Source: Pseudomonas citri | Lineage (GTDB): Bacteria; Pseudomonadota; Gammaproteobacteria; Pseudomonadales; Pseudomonadaceae | Direction of reading: 5' to 3' | Length of the DNA stretch: 64,000 nt | Assembly: GCF_025336485.1 (NCBI RefSeq) | Contig: NZ_JAODAB010000007.1 | Coordinates: forward strand, 1-64,000 | Shown: positions 55,059 to 63,668 of the stretch, piece after piece | How the letters are laid out: the number at the start of each line of letters is the position of its first letter | Position numbering within the stretch: position 1 is the first letter of the stretch | Position numbers and translations under genes: made by a program | Notes under the pieces: generated by a model | The model's database searches: none | What the model saw: only the letters and a program-made list of their open reading frames with translations | What the model was told of the DNA's origin: nothing

Positions 55059-56795
55059 ATGAACTTCTCGCTCAAGCACCTGGCCGTGACCACGCTGGTA
55101 TTGTCCAGCCTCGCCTCGGCCACCCCCGCATTCGCCAACCTCACCGCGCAACAGAACGCGACCCTGGTCAAATCCTTCACCGACACCTCCATCAAGGATT
55201 TCCGGCAATTCCTGGCAAGCGTGGCCAAAAGCGAGCCGGGCAAGACCGCCAACCTTGGCCCCGCCATCAGTGGGTTCCTCGATAACAAGCCACTCTCGGC
55301 TGAACAGCAGAACGAAATCCATCGCCTGCTGGGCCTCTATGCGCGGGTGAAATATGGCAAGGCCGCCACCGAGACGCTGAAGGAGCTGGTGGCCATTCCG
55401 ACCTTTCGCAAGGACGGCGTCCCCCAGCACGAAAACCCCGAATTCCTCAAGATTGCCGACAAGATCAAGAGCCTGGCCGAGTCCTTCAACCTGGCCTTCC
55501 GCAACGTCGACAACCGCGTCTATGAGATCACCCTCCCAGGCAGTGGGGACGAAGTCGTGGGCATTCATGCCCATGCCGATGTCGTGCCGGTAACGCCGGA
55601 AAACTGGGTGCTCAAGGACGGCACGCGCCTGGATCCCTTCAAGGTCACCCAGGTCGGCGACCGCCTCTATGGCCGGGGCACCGAGGACGACAAAAATGGC
55701 ATCGTCGTAGCGCTCTACGCCATGAAGATCATCAAGGAAGAAAAGCTGCCCCTGGCACGCAACTTCAAGCTGCTGGTCGACACCACAGAGGAAACCAGCG
55801 GCGACGCCATCCCCTATTATTTCGAACGCAACCCGACGCCCAACTACAACCTGGCGCTGGATGGCGGCTACCCCGTGGTGATTGCCGAAAAAGGCTACGG
55901 CACGGTCATGGCGAACTTCCCCCGACGCGCCCCACAGGGTAAGGGCGCGGAAATTACCGCGCTGACGGGTGGCCTGGCGACCAACCAGATCCCATCGACG
56001 TCCGTGGCGACCTTCTCCGGCGAAAAACCCGCCGAACTGGCCGCCAGCCTGCTCAAGGCCGGTAAGGACTATGCCAAGCGCAACGGCGGCAATTTAGAAG
56101 TCACCAGCAAAGTCGTCGACAAGAGCGTTCAGTTGACCTTCACGGGCGTGTCGGCCCACTCCTCCGAGCCCGAATCCGGCATCAACCCGGTGGCGCGGAT
56201 GCTCGACTTCATCAACAGCCTCGACGGCAAGATCGCGCTCAAGCACAACCACATCACCGACGCCGCCCGCTACGCCGCCAACAACTGGGGCCTGGACTAC
56301 CTGGGCAACACGTTGGGAATTGGCTTTTCCGATGCTTTCATGGGGCCACTGACCGCTTCCCTGACCTATGTAGGCATGGACGAGAAGACCTTCAAGCTGG
56401 CAGTCAACCTGCGGGTGCCGGTGGGCAAATCCACCGAAACCCTCAAACGCGAAATCGCCGGCAAACTGGATGCCTGGAGCAAGAAGACCGGCGTTGCAGT
56501 GGCCTTCGACTACAGCATCGACGAGCCGATGTACCGCAACCCCGAGGGTGAATGGGTCAAGGCACTATTGGCCGTAGCCACTGAAAACCTGGGCATGCCC
56601 CATAAGTTCGGCACGTCCGCCGGCGCCACCTCGGTCCATGACTTGCCCAATGGTGTGCAGTTCGGCCTGGCCATGCCCGACGTCAAGTACACCGGCCATA
56701 ACGACAACGAGTTCAAGACGGTGGAGCAGTTCCTCCTGGACTTGCAGATCGTGACGGAGATGATGGGGCGCGTCGGGCAGTTACCAAGACTCTAA
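55059..56795 (+). CDS. exported M20-family dipeptidase
   Basis: The 578-residue protein has a signal peptide (MNFSLKHLAVTTLVLSSLAS, cleavage near residue 24). M20 zinc motifs are GIHAHADVVP (ligand H and catalytic D) with YGRGTEDDKNG (D and E region), VDTTEETSGDAIPYYF and the late HNDNEF (H ligand). It is a PepV/PepD-like dipeptidase exported to the periplasm. I use the ATG at 55059, which begins the signal peptide and has AAAGGA 13 bases upstream. Confidence 0.86.
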   Translation: MNFSLKHLAVTTLVLSSLASATPAFANLTAQQNATLVKSFTDTSIKDFRQFLASVAKSEPGKTANLGPAISGFLDNKPLSAEQQNEIHRLLGLYARVKYGKAATETLKELVAIPTFRKDGVPQHENPEFLKIADKIKSLAESFNLAFRNVDNRVYEITLPGSGDEVVGIHAHADVVPVTPENWVLKDGTRLDPFKVTQVGDRLYGRGTEDDKNGIVVALYAMKIIKEEKLPLARNFKLLVDTTEETSGDAIPYYFERNPTPNYNLALDGGYPVVIAEKGYGTVMANFPRRAPQGKGAEITALTGGLATNQIPSTSVATFSGEKPAELAASLLKAGKDYAKRNGGNLEVTSKVVDKSVQLTFTGVSAHSSEPESGINPVARMLDFINSLDGKIALKHNHITDAARYAANNWGLDYLGNTLGIGFSDAFMGPLTASLTYVGMDEKTFKLAVNLRVPVGKSTETLKREIAGKLDAWSKKTGVAVAFDYSIDEPMYRNPEGEWVKALLAVATENLGMPHKFGTSAGATSVHDLPNGVQFGLAMPDVKYTGHNDNEFKTVEQFLLDLQIVTEMMGRVGQLPRL

Positions 56796-56806
56796 GGACA
56801 GATGAG

Positions 56807-56837
56807 CTGTGGTGAGGGACAACCTCCCTCGCCACAG
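56807..56837. other. perfect intergenic hairpin between convergent genes
   Basis: CTGTGGTGAGGGA (56807-56819) pairs with TCCCTCGCCACAG (56825-56837) with one G-T pair. There is no T run on either side, so a factor-independent terminator is not certain; it may protect 3' ends of both convergent messages. Confidence 0.55.
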
Positions 56838-56845
56838 GTAGTACT

Positions 56846-57073
56846 TCATTCCTTCGGTTGAGCGGCGCTTTCAACCATGGCCTTGTCCGTAATATCCACC
56901 AGCTCCAATCCCCAATCGCCATGCAGGTACCAATCCTCCCCGATCATCTCCGATGGATGCATCGTGCGATCGGCGCCGTTGCCGCAAGCCAGGGCGCTCG
57001 TCGGGCAGTAGCGGTCGCAGCCCCAGCAGATGCGTTCGGGATGCTTGGGATTGAGTGGAAAGGGCTTGGCCAT
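56846..57073 (-). CDS. DUF3079 ferredoxin-like small protein
   Basis: A 75-residue protein with ICWGCDRYCPTSALACGNG, the cysteine pattern of DUF3079; the Cys spacing suggests an iron-sulfur or zinc centre. Start at the ATG of MAKPFPLNPKHPERI. Function unknown. Confidence 0.8.
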   Translation of the reverse strand: MAKPFPLNPKHPERICWGCDRYCPTSALACGNGADRTMHPSEMIGEDWYLHGDWGLELVDITDKAMVESAAQPKE

Positions 57074-57203
57074 AGTGAACCCCGATAGCAGATGGGTGTG
57101 CTTGCACCCTACCGCTTCAAGATCAGCCCCGTCTTGACCAGAATCAAGAACCACCCCCGTGCCGTACCGGCACTTGCGAATCAATCGCACAATCTTATGA
57201 AAA

Positions 57204-57222
57204 ATTGACAAGAATCATTATT
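57204..57222 (+). promoter_or_regulatory. Fur-like box before ftrA
   Basis: The sequence at 57211-57221 (AGAATCATTAT) matches 10 of 11 bases of the inner Fur consensus half, 12 of 19 overall, and the repeat continues ATTATTC after it. It is about 55 bases before the ftrA ATG. Fits iron repression of the operon. Confidence 0.6.
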
Positions 57223-57277
57223 ATTCGCAGCGAAGCTTTCTAGACTCGGGCACCTCTTACCTTGTCAGGAAGTCATC

Positions 57278-57808
57278 ATGCGCACCCTTGCTCCCCTGTC
57301 CCTCGCCCTGCTGTTTCTCGCCCCCCTGGCCCAGGCCAAGGAATACCCCATCGGCGAACCCCAAATGTGCCCGGGACTGGAAGTCGGCGCGGTGTACCTG
57401 CAGCCGATTGAAATGGCACCGGCCGGCATGATGCGCCCTACGGCCGATTCCGATGTCCACCTCGAAGCCGACATCCGCGCCACGGCCGACAACCCGCAGG
57501 GTTTCCAGGAAGGCAGCTTCGTGCCGTACCTCAACGTATCGTTCCAACTGAAAAAACAAGGCAACGACACCGAGCTCAAGGGCGACTTCCACGCCATGGT
57601 CGCCAACGACGGCCCTCACTATGGCGATAACGTGAAGCTGCTCGGCCCTGGCAAATATCAACTGACCTTCACCATTCTGCCACCCGGCGGCCATGGCTCC
57701 CTCGGTCGGCACACCGACAAGGAAACCGGTGTAGCCCCCTGGTTCGAGCGTTGCGAGCTGCGCTACGAATTCGTCTACGCCGGTATTGGTAAAAAAGGCG
57801 GGTACTGA
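57278..57808 (+). CDS. ftrA: periplasmic iron-binding protein FtrA (P19 family)
   Basis: A 176-residue protein with signal peptide MRTLAPLSLALLFLAPLAQA and the P19 fold: the copper/iron ligands include the Met and His residues in EMAPAGMMRPTADSDVHLEAD and GPHYGDNV. It captures periplasmic Fe2+ or Cu. First gene of ftrABCD; the next ATG follows two bases after its stop. Confidence 0.88.
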   Translation: MRTLAPLSLALLFLAPLAQAKEYPIGEPQMCPGLEVGAVYLQPIEMAPAGMMRPTADSDVHLEADIRATADNPQGFQEGSFVPYLNVSFQLKKQGNDTELKGDFHAMVANDGPHYGDNVKLLGPGKYQLTFTILPPGGHGSLGRHTDKETGVAPWFERCELRYEFVYAGIGKKGGY

Positions 57809-57810
57809 GG

Positions 57811-58173
57811 ATGAACCGCTCCTCCTGTGCACGCTACTGTGCACGTCTTCGCCGCCTGGTCGGGTTGACGCTGGCCGGTTTGCTGCTGCCCTCTCTGGCC
57901 CAGGCCGAACTGCCGACCTATGAACTGAGCATACGCGATGGGCATTTCACCCCGGCGCAGTTGCAAGTGCCGGCCGGCCAGCGCTTCAAGATCGTGCTGA
58001 AGAATGTCGGCCAGGGCCCTGCGGAATTCGAGAGCACGCCCCTGCGGGTGGAAAAGGTGTTGTCGCCAGGGGTCACCACGTTCGTGGTGATCCATCCATT
58101 GCGCCCCGGGCAGTATCCGTTTTTCGATGAGTTCAACCCGCAACTGCCCGAGGGCGAAATCCTCGCCCAGTGA
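57811..58173 (+). CDS. ftrB: cupredoxin-domain protein FtrB
   Basis: A 120-residue protein with a signal peptide (to about LAQA, residue 32) and a plastocyanin-like cupredoxin domain. The blue-copper Cys is absent, as in other FtrB proteins. It is thought to oxidise or shuttle Fe2+ to the permease. 22 bases before ftrC. Confidence 0.86.
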   Translation: MNRSSCARYCARLRRLVGLTLAGLLLPSLAQAELPTYELSIRDGHFTPAQLQVPAGQRFKIVLKNVGQGPAEFESTPLRVEKVLSPGVTTFVVIHPLRPGQYPFFDEFNPQLPEGEILAQ

Positions 58174-58194
58174 TCGTCAACAGGAGGCGTTTGC

Positions 58195-59049
58195 ATGAGT
58201 CAATCGATGTTTATTGTCTGGCGCGAAAGCGTCGAGGCGTTGCTGGTGATCGGGATTCTCCAGGCCTGGGTCAGCCGCCAGCAACAGGCCAGCCAACTGC
58301 TGCGCTACGTCTGGGCCGGCGCGGCGTTGGGCCTGCTGCTGTCTGGCGTGCTGGCCGGCCTGATTCTGCTGGCCGGCGAAGCCATGAGCGGTGCTGCCAA
58401 CGAATGGTTCCAGGCGTCACTCGCGCTGGTGGCGAGCGGGCTGATCGTGCAAATGGTCGGCTGGATGCACCACAACGCACGCTCACTCAAGCAGGACCTG
58501 ACGCGTCACGCCGATCAGCGCCTGAGTCGCCAGGGTGGCTTGGGGCTGCTGGTACTGGCGTTGCTGGCGGTCAGCCGCGAAGGCAGTGAGACCGTGGTCT
58601 TCCTGTACGGCGCCGGAGCGCGCCTGCAAGGGCCGCAGTTGGGGCTATTCGCGGTGGGCGCGGCGGCGGGCCTGGTATTGTCGCTGCTGACCGTCTCGGT
58701 GCTGCACAGCAGTCGCCGGTTCATTTCCTGGCCGCGCTTCTTTGCCATCAGCGAAGCCATCCTGCTGCTGTTGGGGGGCGCATTGTTGGTCAGCGGCATC
58801 GAACGGATCGGCGGGCAACTGCTGGCGATGGACTGGCCCGAAGCGGTGTATCGCGCGATTGGCGACGCACTGTGGGACAGCAGCGCGCTCCTCGACGACG
58901 GCCACGGCCTGGGCGGTTTCCTTGCCGATTTCACCGGTTATCGTGCAAGCCCCAGCCTGCTGACCTTGCTGGTGTGGCTGGGCTATTGGCTGGTCGTCGC
59001 CGGATGGCTGCGGCCCCGCAAGGTGGAAAGCCTGCCATGCCCAACCTGA
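58195..59049 (+). CDS. ftrC: FTR1-family iron permease FtrC
   Basis: A 284-residue, seven-helix permease with two R-E-x-x-E-type motifs: IVWRESVEALLVIG near the N-terminus and VSREGSETVVFLY in the middle. These acidic motifs move Fe3+. It overlaps ftrD by 13 bases. Confidence 0.9.
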   Translation: MSQSMFIVWRESVEALLVIGILQAWVSRQQQASQLLRYVWAGAALGLLLSGVLAGLILLAGEAMSGAANEWFQASLALVASGLIVQMVGWMHHNARSLKQDLTRHADQRLSRQGGLGLLVLALLAVSREGSETVVFLYGAGARLQGPQLGLFAVGAAAGLVLSLLTVSVLHSSRRFISWPRFFAISEAILLLLGGALLVSGIERIGGQLLAMDWPEAVYRAIGDALWDSSALLDDGHGLGGFLADFTGYRASPSLLTLLVWLGYWLVVAGWLRPRKVESLPCPT

Positions 59050-60404
59050 ATCCCTGGCTGCAACGCCTGGGCGATGGAATGCGGCGCCACGGCGCGACCA
59101 TTCGCGCCGTGCAGTGGGCGGTCGTGCTGTTCTACGCAATCTTGCTGGTGGTGCCGGCTTTGTTACCGATGCCGGACAGCCAGGCGCACACGCTCAGCAA
59201 CCTGACGTTGCTGGCGCAGTTTCTGTTCTGGGGCCTGTGGTGGCCGTTCGTGTTGCTGTCGATCGTGTTGTTCGGTCGGCTCTGGTGCGGCGTGTTGTGT
59301 CCTGAAGGCGCCTTGAGCGAATGGGCCAGCCAGTACGGCAAGGGCCTGGGAATGCCGCGGGCGCTGCGCTGGGCGGGCTGGCCGACGCTTGCGTTCTGCC
59401 TCACCACAATCTATGGCCAACTGATCAGCGTCTACGACTATGCCCAGGCGGCGTTGCTGATCCTGGGAGGGTCGACCGTGGCGGCAGTGATCGTGGGGCT
59501 GTTGTTCGCCCGTGGCAAACGGGTCTGGTGCCGCTACCTGTGCCCGGTCAGTGGCGTCTTCGCCCTGCTCGCCCGCCTGGCCCCGGTGCACTTCCAGGTG
59601 AACGAACAGCGTTGGCAGGAAAACCTCGCGCCACGTCGCCCACCGCCCAACTGTGCACCGCTGCTGGACATTCGCCGCCTGCGCGGCGCCGCCGACTGCC
59701 ACGCCTGTGGGCGCTGCAGCGGCCAGCGCGATGCGGTGCGCCTGATTGCCCGCTCCAGCAACCAGGAAATCCTTCACTCGACGGCGACCAACCTCTCGCC
59801 CTGGGACGCACGCCTACTGTTGTTCGGCGTGATCGGCCTGGCCATGGGGGCCTTCCAATGGACGGTCAGCCCTTGGTTCATCGTCCTCAAGCAAGGGCTG
59901 GCCCAATGGCTGGTGGCCCATGATCTGTTCTGGCCGTTGCAGGACAACGCGCCCTGGTGGTTGCTGACCCATTACCCGCAACTCAACGACAGCTTCAGCT
60001 GGCTCGACGGCTTCTGCATTCTCGCGTACCTGGGCATGAGCGCGGTGCTGCTGGGTACATCCCTGATGCTGCTGATGCACCTGGCGGCACGGCTGGTGGG
60101 CGATCGCGCAGAATATTCGTCCCTGGCCATTACTCTCACGCCTCTTGGCGGTGCCGGACTGTTCCTCGGCTTGTCGGCCACCACGGTGAAACTGCTGCGT
60201 TATGAAGGGCTGTTGCTGGAATGGGTACAACCGGCCCGGGCCGGCTTGCTGAGCGCGGCGATCGCCTGGAGCCTGTGGCTGGGCTTCAAGCGCCTGCGGC
60301 AAACGGCCGTATCGCCGATCCGACAACACTCGGCCCTGGCCTGTCTGGCGCTGGCCAGCGGCTTGGTGGGATACGGTTGGTGGTTGCAGTTCTGGGGTTG
60401 GTAA
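59037..60404 (+). CDS. ftrD: 4Fe-4S membrane protein FtrD
   Basis: A 455-residue NapH-like polyferredoxin with about eight helices and cysteine motifs CGVLCPEGALSEW, CRYLCPVSG and CHACGRCSGQRDAV. It is thought to pass electrons to or from the iron at the FtrC permease. The last cluster lacks the usual fourth Cys-Pro, which I believe is normal in FtrD. Start at 59037 inside ftrC; the terminator follows its stop. Confidence 0.87.
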   Translation: MPNLNPWLQRLGDGMRRHGATIRAVQWAVVLFYAILLVVPALLPMPDSQAHTLSNLTLLAQFLFWGLWWPFVLLSIVLFGRLWCGVLCPEGALSEWASQYGKGLGMPRALRWAGWPTLAFCLTTIYGQLISVYDYAQAALLILGGSTVAAVIVGLLFARGKRVWCRYLCPVSGVFALLARLAPVHFQVNEQRWQENLAPRRPPPNCAPLLDIRRLRGAADCHACGRCSGQRDAVRLIARSSNQEILHSTATNLSPWDARLLLFGVIGLAMGAFQWTVSPWFIVLKQGLAQWLVAHDLFWPLQDNAPWWLLTHYPQLNDSFSWLDGFCILAYLGMSAVLLGTSLMLLMHLAARLVGDRAEYSSLAITLTPLGGAGLFLGLSATTVKLLRYEGLLLEWVQPARAGLLSAAIAWSLWLGFKRLRQTAVSPIRQHSALACLALASGLVGYGWWLQFWGW

Positions 60405-60433
60405 ACCATGGAAACCGTGTGAATCACCTACCA

Positions 60434-60469
60434 AAAGCCCCGCCCCCTTTGTGGGGGGCGGGGCTTTTT
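60434..60469 (+). terminator. strong bidirectional terminator after ftrD
   Basis: Stem AAAGCCCCGCCCCC / GGGGGGCGGGGCTTTTT with loop TTTGT. It ends the ftr operon and, from the other side, the nrdD-nrdG operon. Confidence 0.92.
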
Positions 60470-60485
60470 CGCAATCACGGCCCGA

Positions 60486-61181
60486 TCAACTGCGCAACAC
60501 GAACGATGGGAATAATTCGCGCATGGCAGCCCAGAGCTCCGGCAGCAAGGCTTGTGCAGAAACGCTGGAGAGGTGCGGATCGAGCATTCGCGCCGTGCGT
60601 ACCAACTGCACGGCAAAACGCCGCACGCCCAGCTCGCTCAAGCGTCGGGCGAGGGTCAGCAGTCGTTCGGGATCAAACAAATGCCAATGCACCGTGGTGC
60701 GGCACTCATAGTCCACACCACTGGCCAGCAGATGGTCGAGGCTGCGCCAGTTGGCCGCGCCACTGCCTTCGACCCGGGTCACATCCAAGGCATCTTCGGG
60801 CAACGCCTTGATGTCGAAGCCCACCCAGTCGGCTTGCCCGACCACTTTGGCAAAGGCCGCCGGCTTGATACCGGCACTGTGCAGGCCGATACGAAAGCCC
60901 ATCTGCCGCACCTCGTCCATGGCCGCCGCAAGACCGTCCTGCAAGGTCGGTTCGCCGCCACTGAAGACCACGGCGTCGAGCAAGTCCTGGCGACGTTGCA
61001 GGAACGCCAACACCCGGCACCAATCCACTTCCTCGCTGCCGCGTGGCGGGATCAGTTGCGGATTATGGCAGTAACGACAACGCCAGGCACAACCCTGGCA
61101 GAACAGTACGCAAGCCAGCTGGTCCGGATAATCGAGGGTGGTCAGGGGCACCATGCCCCCGACCCGTAGCACTCGGCTCAT
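60486..61181 (-). CDS. nrdG: anaerobic RNR-activating radical SAM protein NrdG
   Basis: A 231-residue radical SAM enzyme with the cluster motif CQGCAWRCRYCHNP (CxxxCxxC-like with one extra residue before, as in many NrdG) and the GGEPTLQ SAM site. It installs the glycyl radical in NrdD. Its ATG overlaps the stop of the small nrdD ORF by four bases. Confidence 0.9.
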   Translation of the reverse strand: MSRVLRVGGMVPLTTLDYPDQLACVLFCQGCAWRCRYCHNPQLIPPRGSEEVDWCRVLAFLQRRQDLLDAVVFSGGEPTLQDGLAAAMDEVRQMGFRIGLHSAGIKPAAFAKVVGQADWVGFDIKALPEDALDVTRVEGSGAANWRSLDHLLASGVDYECRTTVHWHLFDPERLLTLARRLSELGVRRFAVQLVRTARMLDPHLSSVSAQALLPELWAAMRELFPSFVLRS

Positions 61182-61354
61182 GGACGCCCGGCCGCACGCT
61201 CAGTGAAATGCACCCGCTCGCGGTGCTCGGACTGCTTGCCCGGGTTGAAGGCCGCCACCGGACGGTGATAACCCATCACTCGGGTCCAGACTTCGCAACG
61301 TTGGCGTTGTGCCTGTGGGACAGCGGCTTGGGGAATGGTAGGCGATGCGTTCAT
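61178..61354 (-). CDS. nrdD: split-off glycyl-radical domain of NrdD
   Basis: A 58-residue product containing RCEVWTRVMGYHRPVAAFNP: RV-x-GY with G28 is the glycyl-radical loop of class III ribonucleotide reductases, which in most NrdD proteins is at the C-terminus of the same chain. It has its own AAGGAG eight bases before the ATG, so it is translated as a separate chain. The main NrdD ends just after the zinc cysteines. The two must assemble for activity (inference). Confidence 0.85.
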   Translation of the reverse strand: MNASPTIPQAAVPQAQRQRCEVWTRVMGYHRPVAAFNPGKQSEHRERVHFTERAAGRP

Positions 61355-61385
61355 GGGTGAAACTCCTTGCGGTCGATGGATCGGA

Positions 61386-63401
61386 TCAGTGAACGGTGCC
61401 GGCGAGCTGCTGCTTGAGCAGCAAGGCCTCGTCGCATTTCGGGCAGAACTCGTGCTCGCCCGCCAGGTAGCCGTGCACCGGGCAGATGGAGAACGTCGGC
61501 GTCACGGTCAGGTACGGCAGGCGGAAGCGTCCGAGGGCCTTGCGCACCAGTTGTTTGCAAGCCTGGGTGGAAGAGATCTGCTCGGCCATGTACAGGTGCA
61601 ATACGGTGCCGCCGGTGTATTTGCATTGCAGTTCGTCTTGCAGCTCCAGCGCCTCGAACGGGTCGTCGGTGAAACCCACCGGCAGTTGCGAGGAGTTGGT
61701 GTAGTACGGTGCCACCGGGCTGCCGGCTTGCAGAATGTCGGGGTAGCGCTTGAGGTCTTCCTTGGCGAAACGATAAGTCGTGCCTTCGGCGGGCGTGGCC
61801 TCGAGGTTGTAGAGGTGGCCGGTTTCTTCCTGGAAACGCAGCAGCGTGGCGCGCACATGATCGAGCAAGCGCAACGCGAATTCCCGGCCCTGCTCGGTGT
61901 GCAAGCCTTGCTGGTCATCGGTGAAGTTGCGCAGCATTTCGTGCAGGCCGTTCACGCCGATGGTGGAGAAGTGATTGCGCAAGGTGCCCAGGTAGCGCTT
62001 GGTGTAGGGGTACAGGCCGGCGTCCATGTGATGCTGGATCACCTTGCGCTTGACCTCCAGGCTTTCCTTGGCCATCTCCATCAAGGTATCGAGACGCTGC
62101 AACAGGGCATTGGTGTCGCCCTTGTACAGATAGCCCAGGCGCGCGCAGTTGATCGTCACCACCCCCAGGGAACCGGTCTGCTCGGCCGAACCGAACAGGC
62201 CACCACCGCGCTTGAGCAACTCGCGCACGTCCAACTGCAAGCGGCAGCACATCGACCGCACCTGGTTGGGCTGCATGTCCGAATTGAGGAAGTTCTGGAA
62301 GTACGGCAAGCCGTAGCGGGCAGTCATCTCGAACAGCCGGTCGGCGTTTTCGCTGTCCCAGGGGAAGTCATGGGTGATGTTGTAGGTCGGGATCGGGAAG
62401 GTGAACACCCGCCCTTTCGCATCGCCGGCCTGCATCACTTCAATGTAGGCACGGTTGAGCAGCTCCATTTCCGCTTGCAGGTCACCGTAGGCGAACGGCA
62501 TCTCTTCGCCACCGATCACCGGGATCTGCTCACGCAAGTCCTGTGGGCAAACCCAGTCAAACGTCAGGTTGGTGAACGGGGTTTGCGTGCCCCAGCGCGA
62601 CGGCACGTTGAGGTTGTAGATGAATTCCTGCAGCGACTGGCGCACCTGGTTGTAGCTGAGCTTGTCCTTGCGCACGTAAGGCGCCAGGTAGGTGTCGAAC
62701 GAACTGAACGCCTGGGCCCCGGCCCATTCGTTTTGCAGGGTGCCGAGGAAGTTGACCATTTGTCCCAAGGCGCTGCTCAGGTGCTTGGGCGGCGCGGCTT
62801 CGACCCGCCCGGGCACGCCGTTGAGGCCTTCGTGCAACAGCGTGCGCAGGGACCAGCCGGCACAGTAGCCGGCGAGCATGTCCAGGTCGTGGATGTGCAG
62901 GTCGGCTTCGCGGTGCGCCTCGCCGATGGCCTGGCTGTAGACCTCGTCGAGCCAGTAGTTGGCGGTGACCTTGCCCGAAACGTTGAGGATCAGGCCGCCC
63001 AGGGAATAACCCTGGTTGGCGTTGGCTTGCACGCGCCAGTCTTCGCGGTCCAGGTATTCGTTCATCGACGTGGCGACTTCCACCAGCGTGCGGCGATCGC
63101 GGCGCAGGCGTCCGTGTTGCTCGCGATAGACGATGTAGGCGCGCATGGAGAGGAAGAATCCGGCGTCCATCAGCACGCGCTCGACACGGTCCTGGATCTG
63201 CTCGACGTTCAACCGCGTCTGCCCTTCCAACCGCGTCAATACCGCCTTGAGCAATTCCTCGGCTTCGACTTCGGCGTATTCGCCGGTGGCCTTGCCGGCG
63301 GCGATCAGCGCCTGGCGGATCTTGTCCGCATCAAAGGCGACGATACTGCCATCGCGCTTGTGCAAGCGGTTACAGCCTACTGAGATCAACGTGCTCTGCA
63401 T
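61386..63401 (-). CDS. nrdD: anaerobic ribonucleoside-triphosphate reductase, main chain
   Basis: A 671-residue NrdD with an ATP-cone (VIAFDADKIRQALIAAGKATGEY) at the start, then the ten-stranded barrel with catalytic cysteines such as RSMCCRLQLD. It ends with the zinc motif CPVHGYL...CPKC but lacks the glycyl-radical segment, which is on the next ORF. ATG at 63401 (GGAG upstream). An FNR box and NrdR boxes lie before it. Confidence 0.9.
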   Translation of the reverse strand: MQSTLISVGCNRLHKRDGSIVAFDADKIRQALIAAGKATGEYAEVEAEELLKAVLTRLEGQTRLNVEQIQDRVERVLMDAGFFLSMRAYIVYREQHGRLRRDRRTLVEVATSMNEYLDREDWRVQANANQGYSLGGLILNVSGKVTANYWLDEVYSQAIGEAHREADLHIHDLDMLAGYCAGWSLRTLLHEGLNGVPGRVEAAPPKHLSSALGQMVNFLGTLQNEWAGAQAFSSFDTYLAPYVRKDKLSYNQVRQSLQEFIYNLNVPSRWGTQTPFTNLTFDWVCPQDLREQIPVIGGEEMPFAYGDLQAEMELLNRAYIEVMQAGDAKGRVFTFPIPTYNITHDFPWDSENADRLFEMTARYGLPYFQNFLNSDMQPNQVRSMCCRLQLDVRELLKRGGGLFGSAEQTGSLGVVTINCARLGYLYKGDTNALLQRLDTLMEMAKESLEVKRKVIQHHMDAGLYPYTKRYLGTLRNHFSTIGVNGLHEMLRNFTDDQQGLHTEQGREFALRLLDHVRATLLRFQEETGHLYNLEATPAEGTTYRFAKEDLKRYPDILQAGSPVAPYYTNSSQLPVGFTDDPFEALELQDELQCKYTGGTVLHLYMAEQISSTQACKQLVRKALGRFRLPYLTVTPTFSICPVHGYLAGEHEFCPKCDEALLLKQQLAGTVH

Positions 63402-63412
63402 TTTGGCTCCAA

Positions 63413-63459
63413 ACACAACATATAGATTTTTTAAAATCTTAAAACACAATATGCAGTGG
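63413..63459 (-). promoter_or_regulatory. pair of NrdR boxes before nrdD
   Basis: ACACAACATATAGATT (63413-63428) and ACACAATATGCAGTGG (63444-63459) match ACACWATATATWGTGT, spaced 31 bases (three helical turns), the usual arrangement for NrdR dimer cooperation. Box 2 overlaps the predicted start point. Confidence 0.8.
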
Positions 63460-63487
63460 AGATTACGGGCAAAAGGCGGGGTTGCAA

Positions 63488-63501
63488 TTGATCGATGTCA
63501 A
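63488..63501 (-). promoter_or_regulatory. FNR/Anr box before nrdD
   Basis: TTGATCGATGTCAA, nine of ten half-site bases. TAATCT (reverse of 63460-63465) lies exactly at class II spacing as the -10, with transcription starting near 63453. This makes nrdD an anaerobic promoter with NrdR repression over it. Confidence 0.82.
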
Positions 63502-63560
63502 GAATGGGGGGTGGATCAGTTGTGGGGGATGTTGGCTGTGCTGTGGTCATCGTCGGATCG

Positions 63561-63666
63561 CCGTCCGGAGCAAGCTTTGCTCCCACAGGGATCTCGGTGC
63601 TCACAAATCCTGTGCACACACGAATCACCTGTGGGAGCAAAGCTTGCTCGCGATTGCGATGGGTCA
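63561..63666. repeat. REP pair between moaA and nrdD
   Basis: An inverted REP unit (CAAGCTTTGCTCCCACAG, ending 63588) and a direct unit (CTGTGGGAGCAAAGCTTGCT at 63629) 40 bases apart. The REP runs to the end of moaA. Confidence 0.88.
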
Positions 63667-63668
63667 GG

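Noticed and set aside
56807..56837. Hairpin as a certain terminator
   Set aside because: It has no T run on either strand, so I list it only as a hairpin.
61335..63383. 682-codon plus-strand frame antisense to nrdD
   Set aside because: NrdD is unmistakable on the other strand; the frame is rich in His/Gln/Val as expected of an antisense shadow.
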